This document shows, piece by piece, positions 1 to 10,664 of a DNA stretch of 64,000 nt. The notes beneath the pieces were generated by a model. The model had not been told where the DNA came from, made no database searches, and saw nothing but the letters and a program-made list of their open reading frames with translations. Position 1 is the first letter of the stretch, and every line of letters starts with the position of its first letter. The stretch lies in assembly GCA_964023275.1 (NCBI GenBank), contig OZ029916.1, positions 10,339,607 through 10,403,606 on the forward strand. Direction: 5' to 3'. This DNA is from Norana najaformis. Taxonomy: Eukaryota; Annelida; Clitellata; Crassiclitellata; Hormogastridae. The position numbers and the translations under genes were made by a program.

Positions 1-490
1 TAGGGCGGATTCTGCAAAGGTCACGGATTTGCATGAAGCAAGAGTGGGAGAGATGCGTAATGTGATCAGAGAAACTGAGGTTTTGGTAGAAGATCACACC
101 TAAGCTTCGGACAGAAGAGTTAGTGTTAAAGGTGCGTGTAGAGGCAGATTCCAGGCAGAGAGAGATAGAGGGATCTGAAATTTTCTTGAGTGGGTCGCAT
201 AGGCCTATAAGTATGAATTCGGTTTTATACAGGTTCAAGCACAGGAGATTGGATGTGATCCAGGAGGAGATTTGTTTAACCACACGAAGAAGATGATCTA
301 TGGAGTCTTTGAAACATTTTGAAAGAAAGAGATGTACAGTTGAGTTACAACAGCAGAGAGGTGATGATCAACATTGCTTGCTTTATGAGTGAACTCAGTT
401 GGGTAGTGTAGAAGATAAACAGAAGAGGTCCAAAAACAGAACCCTATGGAACTCCAAAAGTGAGAGTGGGATGTGAGGCTTTCGATATTT

Positions 491-820
491 TTATGGAGAA
501 AGAGAAGGAGAAAGACAGGAGTGTATCCAGAGGAGAGCAGTGTCAGTAAAACCGAACCAGGTTGAAAGTCTTAGGAGTAAGATGTTGTGGTTGATGGTGT
601 AAGAGGCTGCTGAAATATTAAGGAGGCAGAGGCAAGAGACTTGTTGGTGAAAGATGGCAGAAACAAGCTTGTTGTAGAGATAAGTGAGTAGGAGTTCAGT
701 TAAGTGGCGTTTAGTAAAACCAGACTGGCATGGATTAAGGAGTGAATTTGGAGCTAGATAGTCATTGATCCTGGAAAGGACAATCCTTTCAGTTAATTTG
801 GAGATGAAAGACAGGTTCAA
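491..820 (-). pseudogene. LINE reverse transcriptase fragment
   Basis: This 109-codon minus-strand open stretch matches the palm region of the RT at 45.9-47.2 kb: FISKLTERIVLSRIN, QSGFTKRH, LYNKLVSAI and CLCLL. The catalytic FDTIDH motif has changed to SYTINH, so the first catalytic Asp is lost. Further downstream on the minus strand (about 340 of the window) the block matching YADDTQL reads SAVVTQL, so the second catalytic pair is gone too. It is a relic, not a gene. Confidence 0.85.
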
Positions 821-1539
821 AAGGATTTCTTTGTCAAGTGACGATTCTTGAGAAGAGGGGTAACAAGAGACTGTTTGAAAAGAAGGGGGACATTATCAGT
901 AGACAAGGAGAGGTTAACTATTTTGGTAATGATTGGAACAAGGACAAGATGCATAGTCTTTCAGTAATCAGGTAGGTATAGGGCCAAGTTCACACTGTTT
1001 GTTTGGAAGAGATTTTAGCAGATTTAGTACTTCAGTCTCTGACGTGGGTTGAAAAGCAGATAGTGAGCATCAAGTTGAGGAATGTGGGCAGTCATAAGTG
1101 GGAGAGAAAACATCAGGAGCTGGATTATTGGAGGTTTTGAAAAGGAGAGATTGAAGAGAAAGATGAGGGTACTAATCTTATCCTAAAAGAAGGAACAAAA
1201 GGAGTCCGATATCAAAGAGGTTGGAAGAGAATTTGGAAGCAGGTTGGGGGATTTCCAATGGAGGAGTTGATTAATGGTTTTCCAGAGAAGGTGAGGGCTA
1301 GAGGATCGGAGCAGACAAGTGATGAGTAAAATGTCTTGTTAGCTGTAGCTAGATGATGATGGTATTTATTTGTAGCAGATTTAAGGGCAGAGAGAAGTTA
1401 CGAATCACTGGTGTGCTCGTAAGTGCACTCTAGGTCGCTGGAAAGATTTGAAGGCTTGGAGATAGGAAATGTACCAAGGATTGTTAGAGTGAGAGCAGGA
1501 TTTGGTAATAATAGGTGTGCTTGTGAAAGAAAAGATATT

Positions 1540-1867
1540 TCAGGTCATAAACTGGAGGATAATGAGGTCAAGCGTGTGATTGTGAATGTGGGTGGGAAAA
1601 CTGACATGCTGAGCTGAAGATAAAACGGTGAGGAATTCAGAAGCAAATGTGTTAGAGGGATTATCAACATGTATATTAGAGTCACCTGTAATCAGGAATT
1701 CATGAGGTGCAGTGGCTGCAGTGGAAAGGGTTGTAAATTCTTTCAGAATGACCAATGGAGGACTTGAATATGAGGATGGGGACGAATGGCGATATAAATT
1801 AAAGACTGTAAGATTTGTAAGAGGAAGTTTAAGTGTTATTGATGCACATTCGAAAGCGTGAAAACAA
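1540..1867 (-). pseudogene. LINE apurinic endonuclease domain fragment
   Basis: The minus strand reads continuously from about 1867 to 1540 as the end of an AP-type endonuclease: SITLKLPLTNLTVFNLYR, then PHEFLITGDSNIHVDNPSN, then SFPTHIHNHTLDLII. In the family the catalytic block is GDFNIH; here the Phe has become Ser while the Asp, Asn and His are kept. The domain's N-terminal part is absent, so the insertion was probably 5'-truncated, which is usual for LINEs. Confidence 0.8.
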
Positions 1868-1929
1868 TAACCAGGTGAGGTCCAACATTCTGTATCTCAT
1901 ATGGACCTGTTTAATGAATGAATTATGGT

Positions 1930-2860
1930 TAAGGACTGAAATTTCACTTGAACAATGATAAACTGATGCTCAGTTCATCATGATAACAGTGCTCTAAAAT
2001 TCTTAAGATTAGGTTAGATGAGATAAATTAGTTAACAGTATACATAAACAACAAAGCAGGGTGCTGAAGCACAAAAATAACTGCCTTTATTATTCAGATC
2101 AGATCTGTCTAAGAGCTCCTTCCTATAAAATTCAACACACATACACAGATCATTACGTATGACAGCACGGCACACTCAGTGCACAAGAATTCCTCTCCAA
2201 GATGCACCACCTTTCGTTCAAGCGTGCTCATAGCCGGAAGAAGTTTCAACTGTCTCTCCATCCAGGCGCACATTTTCCGCTTCCATCGCCTCAACAGAAC
2301 AACACGGCTTGCTTCGTGCTGGCAAATGCTTACAGCATGAAGCATATGTCTAAGTGTCACATCAGAGCCAGACTGGCTGTCTAGTGGGCACCCATATAGC
2401 CATATAATCCACGCACTAGTAAAACTTCTCATGGGCTGTGACTGATGATGTTCGACTTAAAGTCATCTCGCTGAGTCATCCGCTTAATTCAATCCGGCTT
2501 TGCTCGTTAAAATATCGGTCGGTTTCCTGATTCCATTCACGCTGAGTGCATAAGCCGGAGTGAAGTTTTCCAGCAGCCAGTTTACAGGTTGCCATAAAAA
2601 CCATCAGCAGCTTGCGTTCGACTAATCAGATTATGTGATTGTAGGTCTCTGACTAATGGGAATAAAAGTTTCATCGCATCAACGGAACTTCTCCTCAATA
2701 AGCGAATGATGAATGAGCAACGAAACTAATAATCAACCAGCTAAATGAGTAAACAATATGACAAAGTGCTTCATACAGACTAACCAAAATTAAAAACCTA
2801 TCCCTTCTTCATGACTTGCTGAAAATCGTCCATAGACTTTATGCAGTTACAGAATACAAG
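1930..2860. other. Unassigned sequence
   Basis: I see no repeat family or convincing exon here. The stretch 2100-2430 is open on the minus strand (107 codons, Arg/Cys/Leu-rich) but has no recognisable domain or splice frame. Confidence 0.4.
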
Positions 2861-2866
2861 ACTTAC

Positions 2867-2975
2867 CAGACAAACCCAGGTATGACTTTCAACACTCCCT
2901 GCCAGGCCTTCTTATAGGCAACCACACCCTCTTGTATTTTGTACGGATCATCACACGCATCCCGTTTATTACCAA
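2867..2975 (-). CDS. Candidate internal exon, product unknown
   Basis: On the minus strand a 109-bp open stretch lies between an acceptor (TTGATTGATAG) and a strong donor (TCTG|GTAAGT). It translates as GNKRDACDDPYKIQEGVV followed by AYKKAWQGVLKVIPGFV, entering in phase 1 and leaving in phase 2. The composition looks protein-like and the donor is canonical. I do not recognise the family; the GNKRD start resembles a GTPase NKxD motif, but nothing else supports that. It is not a known part of Robo, whose Ig exon lies 3.3 kb upstream on the same strand. It could be a chance exon-like stretch. Confidence 0.3.
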
Positions 2976-3790
2976 CTATCAATCAAAAGCCTAGGGCCAC
3001 ATGTGACAGCAGTAATCTGTGTTTCATGCCTGGAGTTTCTCGCTCCGTTTTCTAAGACTTCACGCGACCAGTGCAGAATTATTTTCGCAGTGTTTCCTCT
3101 GCAGAAGAAATAAATAACTTCTGGACCAAGACGTGCCATTGCAAAACCGTCCTGCAAGTGCGTGGCATAAGAATAAGCCACGGATTATTGGAAGTGACAC
3201 ACAGGTGCTTTGATTAATACGTCGATGAGCGTTCAGAAACACAATCACCTCACACGAATCGATAACGGAATAAAGATGATGATTTTTGTCTATGGCCTAC
3301 AGTGGCCATTTTTCACGGTAAATCTGTAGCAACTATGCGTTATGGTAAACAGCATTCAAGTGGATTAGGCGGCCATGATAAACTGCCAACCGGGCTCGGT
3401 GACTTGACCGTCAACACCCGTGGCTGGAATATGATGTAAATGTCCCACGTAATAAGAATAGCAGAGTACATTAGGAGCGTCTGACGACAAGAATGCTAAT
3501 GAATTGTTTAAAATGATGTCAGAGGTCGAGACTGGTCAGACAGTGTCAACGAACATAAAAAATTCACAGGCTCGGGTGCCAGGTAAGGTCATTCAAGCAA
3601 TGGTGAATTCAATCATGCAATGACAGTGGAAGTAGAAGTATTAGCAATGGCACAGTAAGTACAATTACTGACTTCCAGATACTAACTTAGGAAGCAGTAG
3701 TAGAAAATGTATTTTTAATGCTGTTATTATTAGTACTATAAGTTGATTTGTAAAGTGCAATACAATAATATTGGTTGGACAATAATAACA

Positions 3791-3829
3791 TTTCAGTGCA
3801 TTTATTATATTATACTAAATGCACTGAAA
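3791..3829. repeat. Small perfect hairpin
   Basis: Two 14-bp arms, TTTCAGTGCATTTA at 3791-3804 and its exact reverse complement at 3816-3829, flank an 11-bp AT loop. Part of the arm (AATGCACT) recurs just downstream. No element boundary is evident. Confidence 0.6.
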
Positions 3830-3889
3830 TGCACTAAAGTACATAATTACTGTCAGTGATGGAGATGTAGCGGAATTATCTAATAATAA

Positions 3890-4130
3890 TCTAATCTAAA
3901 GACTTCATTTATACCCAAGGCATCAGTCGTTGGTTGCTTCAAATGAAATTCACAATCAAACCATTATCTGTTGGAGAAGCCGGGTCGAAGTTCGATAGGT
4001 CAGAGAACCAGAAGCCAAGCTATGATGGGTAAGCAAGCTGAACGAGATGTGTCTTAAGTTTAGACCTGAATGATGTTAAAGAATGGACCGAATGAACTGA
4101 CCTGGGCAGTGAAGTAGTTGTAACAGCACA
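3890..4130 (-). mobile_element. LINE 3'-end fragment, AATCT-tail family
   Basis: This stretch resembles 17395-17600: both begin with a short run of AATCT units, followed by GGTTGCTTCAA-type sequence, GGAGAAGCC(C/G)GGTC and a GACAGGTCAG-like block. In minus orientation it ends with GCATCAG and the tail. It carries no usable ORF. Confidence 0.55.
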
Positions 4131-4569
4131 GTAATACTTAATATTTGTAAAAAGAATGACTTATGGTAACGAAGGTAGTTAAAGACAGCAATGAAAATGT
4201 ACAACAGTAAGAATGATACCTGGTAGTCATAATTTTACTTCAGAAATAAAATAAGAAATCAACAAGGATGAAAATGGCATTAAATTAAAAGCAGGCATCA
4301 TGATTACAAATGTAAGTTTGTAGTTAAAATGGTGTTCTGTTGTTGGACTGCTGTGGTTAGTTCACCGATTATTTGACCTCTAAAAAGGTCAAATGATGCA
4401 AGCAAACACAAGTGTTACCTTTACTTTTACCCTTGACTCATATCCAAGATGGTGGTAACCAAGAGGATGACTAATGGCTTCTGTAAACTTGCAAATTGAT
4501 TTACCTGTTCACTGAACACAAGCAGTGCCTAGTAGCATTCACTGAAGCCAAACTATTTTACCCTCATCA

Positions 4570-5340
4570 GAATAAAACAGAAACATCAGCATAAGCAAGA
4601 GCAAATGCAGCCAAGAGGGCGGCACTGTACCACCACCACCACCACCAGCAGAAGCAAGTGACAATAACACCAGAACAGAGTCAGAAGCAACGGAGCTGAA
4701 AATGACACAAACAAAGAGCAGAAGTAAAAGAACATTTGGTTGCATCTAATACAGAGTGGAAGCCAGTACAGGACGGCATCTTGTCTCATCATCATCACTA
4801 CTATGCCCACAAGCAACTGCCTAAAGAGATACTGAACTAGAAGCATGCTTGAAAGGTAGCAGCTTAATAACCAACAGAAGACATACATGAGCAACAGCAT
4901 CAGCACCTCAGAATTCACACAACAATGTGTGAGCTTTAAACCTGATAGTCTTACGAGCCTCAGCTTCAGCTTCAACTTCAGAAACAACCAAAACAGACTC
5001 ATAACCGCAACAGCACCAAATACAACAATAGTCAGAGAAATCATTACCGTTAAAAAATCACATAAAGCAATTAGAGAAGCAAAAAAGTGCGATTTGGCTG
5101 CCAGCATGGAGTTATCTCAGAAGATGGCTAGAAGTTGATTGCACTCTTATTATCTGACCACTGCTTTTGGAAAATTAAAATTTAGAAAAGACAAGACGAG
5201 ATGTAGGAATACCTATATCAGTTGTCCAGCACCATATGCTATCTGCGAACGAGCAATGAAGCTAATGAAGCTGAAGTTCAGACACCACATGGGAAGCAGC
5301 ATGCAACCAAGTAACACAACAAACCATAACAGTACTCAAA
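4570..5340. other. A/C-rich, weakly repetitive unassigned stretch
   Basis: The plus strand is rich in AGC/AAC/CAC triplets, including a short CACCACCACC run. This makes long but low-complexity open frames in antisense. I see no real gene. Confidence 0.5.
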
Positions 5341-5531
5341 CACAACTGGACACCAGACACTAAAACCTGTATGGCTTGACAACAAATTGTCACCTTTACA
5401 TGACGTGTTTGCGCACAAAGAAAAACCCATCCATAAAGTCCTCAACAGACCTGCCCCATTACTTACTTTCTTCAGATAAAATCTTTTAAAAGTGCACACT
5501 GGTAATAATAATTATTATTATTGTGATTTAT

Positions 5532-5915
5532 ATCATAATCATAATCCCAAGATTCCTACAGCACCCAATGAAAACCATGTCATGGGAACCAGCTTATTCA
5601 CAGGTGCTGTCAAAACAAAATTCATAGGCCAAATTGTTCGGTTCCAGGTCAAGATCCAAGAGTGAGGCGGAGAGATAGCATGGCAGCTACAGTGGGTGAT
5701 GTTTGGGATTGGAGGGGAAAGAGGGATGACAGGAAGAAGGGGAGTCAGGGTAGGATCTGTCAAAGAGGAATGTTTTCAGTTTTGAGTGAAAGGCCAATGC
5801 AGAAATTGCAAGTGGTGGAGCACAGATGAGTTCATATGATGGGTCAGATAACTGTCACAGTTCTGGGGGGGAGTTTATTCCAGAGTGGTGGGGCAGCTAT
5901 GTCAAGATTTATTAT
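5532..5915 (-). mobile_element. LINE 3' end, GATTAC-tail family (degenerate)
   Basis: It begins with ATCATAATCATAATC, then AAGATTCCTACAGCACCCAATGAA, CCAGCTTATTCACAGG and GGTTCCAGGTCAAGATCCA, the same order as in the copies at 18239 and 35660. In minus orientation this is the 3'UTR followed by a degenerate GATTAC-type tail. Beyond about 5700 lie decayed coding remnants. Confidence 0.75.
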
Positions 5916-6059
5916 TATTATCCATCAAGGTCTGGCATAGCAAAAGTACCTTCCACAGTACTATTGCTATGCTAGATCACACCGATTTCTAGTCATCCCA
6001 GAATTTTTCATTCTCTGGAGAATTTGATACATCCCAAGGGATCAGGTATACGTCAGGTA

Positions 6060-6255
6060 AAATAATAATAATAACACCTGTACTAACGCTCAAGGTATCA
6101 GTCGATGGTCCCCTGTAAGGCAAAACTGGTGCGCATTCTAAATTTCATTTTGAGTTTGGTTGAAAGCCAAGAGGGAAAACCGAGAAGATATGGAAACAGC
6201 CTACAGAGGAAGAGGTGAGTTTTTAGTCAATGCCTGAAAGTCAACAAAGTTACAC
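6060..6255 (-). mobile_element. Short LINE/SINE-like 3' fragment
   Basis: It starts with an AATAATAATAA run, then GGTATCAGTCGATGG, and ends with AGGAAGAGGTGAGTTTTTAGTCAATGCCTGAAAG. The last block recurs almost unchanged at 35605-35635, so this is a dispersed repeat just downstream of the Robo exon. Confidence 0.5.
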
Positions 6256-6318
6256 CACATAACTTCAGTTACAAGATTAAATCACGTAAAGCATTTGAAG
6301 GAACAACTCTTTGCTTAC

Positions 6319-6642
6319 TTGCAATCTGGAGGGAGGCGTTCCGACTGATAGAACTGACCCCAGTAAGTGGGTTAGTCGCATTGCAGTAGTAACTGCCGGC
6401 ATCAGATCGGCTGTTCTTGCTGTGAATGACTCGTAAGAAGAAGAGCTGACCACTGGGCAGTAGCATTCGATGTGACAATGGGTTTTCATTGGCTGTTATC
6501 ACTAGCTCCCCATTGCGGTACCACGTAATGACTGGTGGTGGATCACCCTCTGCCTTGCAGTTGAGCGTGGCTGGTTCATTTCGACCCGTGTACAGATCTT
6601 CTGGGTGTTCGACAATTCGTGGGTTAGTAATCTGCTGAACCG
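6319..6642 (-). CDS. ROBO: Roundabout (Robo) receptor, first Ig domain exon
   Basis: Robo proteins are membrane receptors for Slit that steer axons and migrating cells; Ig1 is the main Slit-binding domain. The minus strand encodes [20 protein letters not shown], then [54 protein letters not shown] and [31 protein letters not shown] and SRNASLQ.A are hallmarks of Robo Ig1. The two disulfide Cys (in LNCK and YYCN, 58 residues apart) and the core Trp (TWY) are present. The exon lies between an acceptor (ACATTGTAG|CG) and a donor (GCAA|GTAAGC). It is 324 bp with phase 1 at both ends, the usual form for Ig-domain exons. No other Robo exon is identifiable here, so the flanking introns are long or the neighbouring exons are outside the window. 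Confidence 0.92.
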
Positions 6643-6659
6643 CTACAATGTACAATTTT

Positions 6660-7280
6660 TAGTTTGTACTTATCATGTGAGCTGAAACCAAGCGATATTT
6701 TAAGCAAAGCATCTGCCAAAAAAAGTATAAAGTCAATTTAAGATTTTCTTCCTCACAAAATGCTGCAAAGATAACCCTTCAAGCTGCACTAAAAGGCAGC
6801 AGGCCATAAAATAATTGTGAAAGTAGGGTGGAAATGCAGCAGAATAAAACAGATTACAAATAAGTGTACTTTCCTGAATTCAATACTTCTTAATTACACA
6901 AATACAGGTGTGATTTGTGATGCATGGATGCAGTGCAGAAAGACATATGGGCAGAAGCGCAGTGACTGAGAAAAATATATCAATCTGGGAGATGGTCAGG
7001 ACCTAGGAGGAAGCTTTCCCCTCCCCTATAAACTGAACAATGCACATAAGATGAACAAGACTTACCCCAATTTAAAAATACAGCCATTGCCAAGAAAAAT
7101 TCTGAGCAGCAGCAAAATAAAAAAGGCTGTCAGGATATAAATACAACTAATCGTTGCTTTCCTTGCAGATACATGACTGAATTAGCACAGCCATTTTGCT
7201 TTGAAAACCTATTAGAAACTCTAGCTGCTCTTTAAATAAGAAAGTGCTTTCAAAAAAGCTCACGGACAAAGGCTCACTCC
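6660..7280. other. Intron-like sequence upstream of the Robo exon
   Basis: AT-rich, with no ORF or repeat I recognise. Confidence 0.4.
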
Positions 7281-7296
7281 AAGTTTAAAAATCACA

Positions 7297-7620
7297 GTGG
7301 TTCTACGTTACTGTCTTGCAGGTTGTGCTCCATCTTATCTCAGGAAGTTCCATGTCTCTGTCTCATCCAACCCTGGCCAGAGATCCCTTTGCTCTGCTGC
7401 AGAGGTTGATCTGGTAGTTCCCTCACCCAAACTTCCACGGTGCAGCATAAAAGATTCACTGTGGTTGGTCCAACTTTCATGTCATAGGTTGTCAATCAAC
7501 CTATGACATGAACTGCTTGATCTTTCTTTATCTCTATTCTGTAAGCTCTTGAAACCATTTTGTTCAATCAAGGTTTTCTGTCCCTAGGCTGGGAGCACCT
7601 CTGACGAGTTCCTCTTGAAA
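7297..7620 (+). mobile_element. LINE ORF2 C-terminal fragment
   Basis: The plus strand reads YCLAGCAPSYLRKFHVSVSS, then GQRSLCSAAEVDLVVP. This matches the usual CR1-like ORF2 C-terminus (LHGLAPSYL..., RSLRSA...DLVVP). The rest is decayed. A GGCTGGGAGCACCTCTG block near 7588 recurs at 28088. Confidence 0.65.
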
Positions 7621-8089
7621 CAAAGCTTCGATTACAGTCTGGATGCATTTACGAGCAACTATTTTATCCGTGATTCCACAAAACGTGATGTAGCATCATG
7701 TCCCCCAAAGCTATTAACTCTAACAAGCTGTGTTTGTTAACACACGGTACAAAGAACACAGTTGTCAACAATGACACCAAGTGGGCCACCTTCGGGGCCA
7801 GTGAACATAGCTGTCTGGGCCGTTTTATACAAGGCCTGGTTTACACCACGTTTCAATGGCTTGTCCCAGTCAATTTCTTGTTAACGGGTCCACACTGCAC
7901 AATTACAATTAAACTTAAATTACTACCTCTTGTACTAGATGTCATGCCATTCGGGTGGGCATTCACAGAACAGTACTTAGGTCGTAATTCTATCAAAAAA
8001 TTTAAGTGGACCACCAGCTGATAGAAAAGTCAGTTTATTTAATTATTGAATACAAAGACTTTATTTCTGTTATTACTGTTGCTAGAAAA

Positions 8090-8215
8090 AGTAGGAATAG
8101 GAGGAAGGAAGGAGGAGGAAAAGGAGGGAGAATGAGGAGGAGAATGATAAGAAAAAGGTGGAAAAGAAGAAGGAAGAGAAGTAAAAGTAAGAGAAAGAAG
8201 GCTCAGCTTAAGAGG
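8090..8215 (+). repeat. Purine-rich low-complexity stretch
   Basis: About 125 bp are almost purely A/G on the plus strand (GGAAGGAGGAGG, AAGAAGAAGG units). The Arg/Lys-rich open frame across it is a by-product. Confidence 0.8.
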
Positions 8216-8269
8216 GGGTGACCTCTCCCTCGCCATTAGATCTTCTCATCAACACAGTACAGTTAAATG

Positions 8270-9200
8270 GCCATGCACCGACCCAATCCAATCTGACCTG
8301 ATTCTACCTGGCTAGATCCAATTTTTCCAGTCAAACTGGAATGCATCAGTTCAGATTAGATCGTTGTATGATAATTGTAATTGTAACTGTAACTACAACA
8401 ATTTATACAGCATCGAGAGTAGCAAGCTACTTCAAAGGTGCTTTACAATGTCAAATGTCAATGTCAATGCAAAAGAGTGCAATAATGAATAATATATGGA
8501 CGATGTACAAAATCAAATGCTGATACTAGAGTTAGACAGTAAACAGAAAATTTTAACTGTTAGCAGATAATAGATGGGATCTCAAAAGTCTCTTAAAAAC
8601 AAAAACATTCTCAGCTTGATAGAAAAACACCCAGTAGGAAACGCAATCAGTCTCAACATGTTAAAAATTCTTCCATCTGATCGGATCAGATGGGGTCAGT
8701 GTATGATACTCAGTTGGCCTACTTACTTCGACTGTACCCTATTAACCCCGATAAAGTGGCCCATGTCAGAATCGCATGACGTCATGACCTGCCACTAGAA
8801 CCAGGTCATAACATCATGATTATGCCAGTGACCAGCTATACACAAACATATGTGTCTATGCATATATATACATATATAAAACATACAACAATAATTATTA
8901 CATCATTGTAATAATTATTATAATACACATAATATTAATAAATTATTAATCTACATGGCTTATATGTAACATATTTATATAACTTACATACGACGTCATC
9001 AGCTATGTTTGCAGCAAACTTACACTGACCTGATCCAACCCAATGTGATCCAATCCGACCCTATCAGGCTAAAATGTTCAGAGTGGAGAAATTTTCTGGG
9101 ACCGGTTACTCAATCAGCTGACTGACTAAAGCTGGCAACGTACACCAACCCAATGTTTCCAGTTCGAATTGGATCGTATTGGATCAGTTTAGCATATGGC
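8270..9200. mobile_element. Possible degenerate non-autonomous DNA transposon
   Basis: Motifs of the GATCCAATCNGAC type occur repeatedly near both ends (8283-8325 and 9030-9060), and in reverse near 9170-9190. The outer edges (AATGGCCATGCACC near 8267, and the complement of GGTGGCCATATGC near 9195-9205) look like imperfect inverted ends. The middle is AT-rich, with a 12-bp hairpin at 8890-8919. No transposase is visible. Confidence 0.35.
8890..8919. repeat. AT hairpin
   Basis: The 12-bp arms AATAATTATTAC and GTAATAATTATT surround a 6-bp loop, ATCATT. Confidence 0.6.
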
Positions 9201-9234
9201 CACCTTTACGTTATGGGGTGACAGCATAACACAA

Positions 9235-9330
9235 AACTTGAAATATCTTTCTGCCCTGCCCTAGTGGGAAGTTGTACCCCTGACCTCTGAGTTGACAGTC
9301 CAGCAGTGACACTTTGATATCCTTATCAAC
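9235..9330 (-). mobile_element. tRNA-derived SINE fragment
   Basis: In minus orientation it reads like a tRNA-type head: CACTGCTGGACTGTCAACTC, then AGAGGTCAGGGGTAC at the B-box place. The flank CTTGAAATATCTTTCT and the block ACCCCTGACCT recur at 54318-54385, which supports a common family. Confidence 0.5.
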
Positions 9331-9339
9331 AGAGGTATC

Positions 9340-10660
9340 AGGCATGTAAAAATGAGCAGAAATTACTTACAGTAATGGAAGGTGCACCTATGTGAAAGTC
9401 AGAACTCTTAGATGTTCCTTGAACCTGTCCTATACTCGACCACTACCTTATAAAACATATTGCATTATATAAGACAGTCAAAATGATCATGCAACCTTCC
9501 GGTCAGGGTGCCAAACAAAAGTTATGAAAGAATGCTTTTCTCTGCAGCGATCTTTTAAATAAACAAAGTATGAAATGCTAGCACTGAAATCTGAAACAAA
9601 AAGACAGACACGTAGCATATTCATGCCAGATTTCTGCATTCAGAAACACCATACCTGAGCCTGCCCTGATTCAGATCAAACTTTGCCAAATTCTTGATTT
9701 ACCAAAAGCAACTAAGCTGGCTCTAAGGATTAATCACATTTTCTCATGGAATCAAAATGCAGGGTTTATGTTTGTGCCTGGCTTTGAAACATCAAAGACC
9801 GGAACATTTTGTCTTAAGGTATTTCGACAGACTGTGTACCAAAATACACGAGCACACTCCTATGGATTTGCACCACCTCCAAGCAGTGCAAGCTCCTGAC
9901 AGCAAGATCAAGAGTTCAAAGCAAAAAATTGCCTGACCATTCAGTCGTTTGGTCGGCCAGGATCGCTCAGCGCAGCCTGAAGATGATGACGAGGGGGGGG
10001 ATTCCTGGAAAACTGTCTTAGGTCGAAAGACAAGGACTGAAGCAATCCATTACAGAATGACAAGTCGAAGCCACTGACAGCCCATATATTTTAAACAGAC
10101 TTCCATCAATGTATCAGCAGAAATAATTGGCCAATTTCATATCTGGAACTATTCTCGGAATTTCCTGCAGTGAAGTTCTGCAGTCTGTGTGGCCTTTAAT
10201 CATTGGCGAGCCTTTTAGGAGGTTTTCTAAGCTCAACTGATTGAAATTTGCAGAGAACTAAAGCGTTTGTAACCTCAAGCCTCCAAAAACGTGGAGGCAT
10301 TTCACACAATAAGTTTCCTCATGAAATGTTGAGGAAATAAAAATATGACCTACCAATGAATTGTGGGTTTTAAATAAAATAAATCAAATGACAAATAGTT
10401 GTTCTATAAAACTGCACCAGCAACATAGAAAAGAATGTAAAAAATTTAACAGTTAAAGAATGATATAAGATTCAAAATCCATTGCAGGAAACAAAAAATT
10501 AAATGCCAAAACATTTCAAATGTTAGTACTGTCATGGGCCACACCAGTAATCATTGAAACGCATTGGCAGTTAACTTTTGATGTTTTCATGCATCATTTC
10601 TATTGTGTCAACTGTAACATTAATTCTTATTCTTTGTTTATACCTTAACCGTATTTCTCA
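9340..10660. other. Unassigned intron-like sequence
   Basis: I see no convincing exon, repeat family or RNA gene here. Confidence 0.4.
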
Positions 10661-10664
10661 AACT

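Larger units (their letters stand above)
1..1880 (-). mobile_element. Decayed CR1/L2-like LINE copy (endonuclease + reverse transcriptase)
   Basis: The minus strand encodes broken pieces of a non-LTR retrotransposon ORF2 that align over most of their length with the better copy at 45.9-47.2 kb. The shared segments include the antisense of the RT core and of the endonuclease-RT linker. The element runs off the left edge of the window and fades out near 1.88 kb, just above the endonuclease fragment. Stops, frameshifts and lost catalytic residues show it is dead. The clade assignment rests on the RT motif style (QSGFTKRHST-type block, NPSKTE in the sister copy) and is an inference. Confidence 0.85.

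Noticed and set aside
4586..5107. 173-codon hydrophobic minus-strand frame resembling a membrane protein
   Set aside because: It is antisense to AGC/AAC-rich low-complexity DNA, which produces Leu/Val/Cys codons; no splice or start context.
8006..8221. Arg/Lys-rich plus-strand frame resembling a nuclear basic protein
   Set aside because: It comes from a purine-only low-complexity tract.
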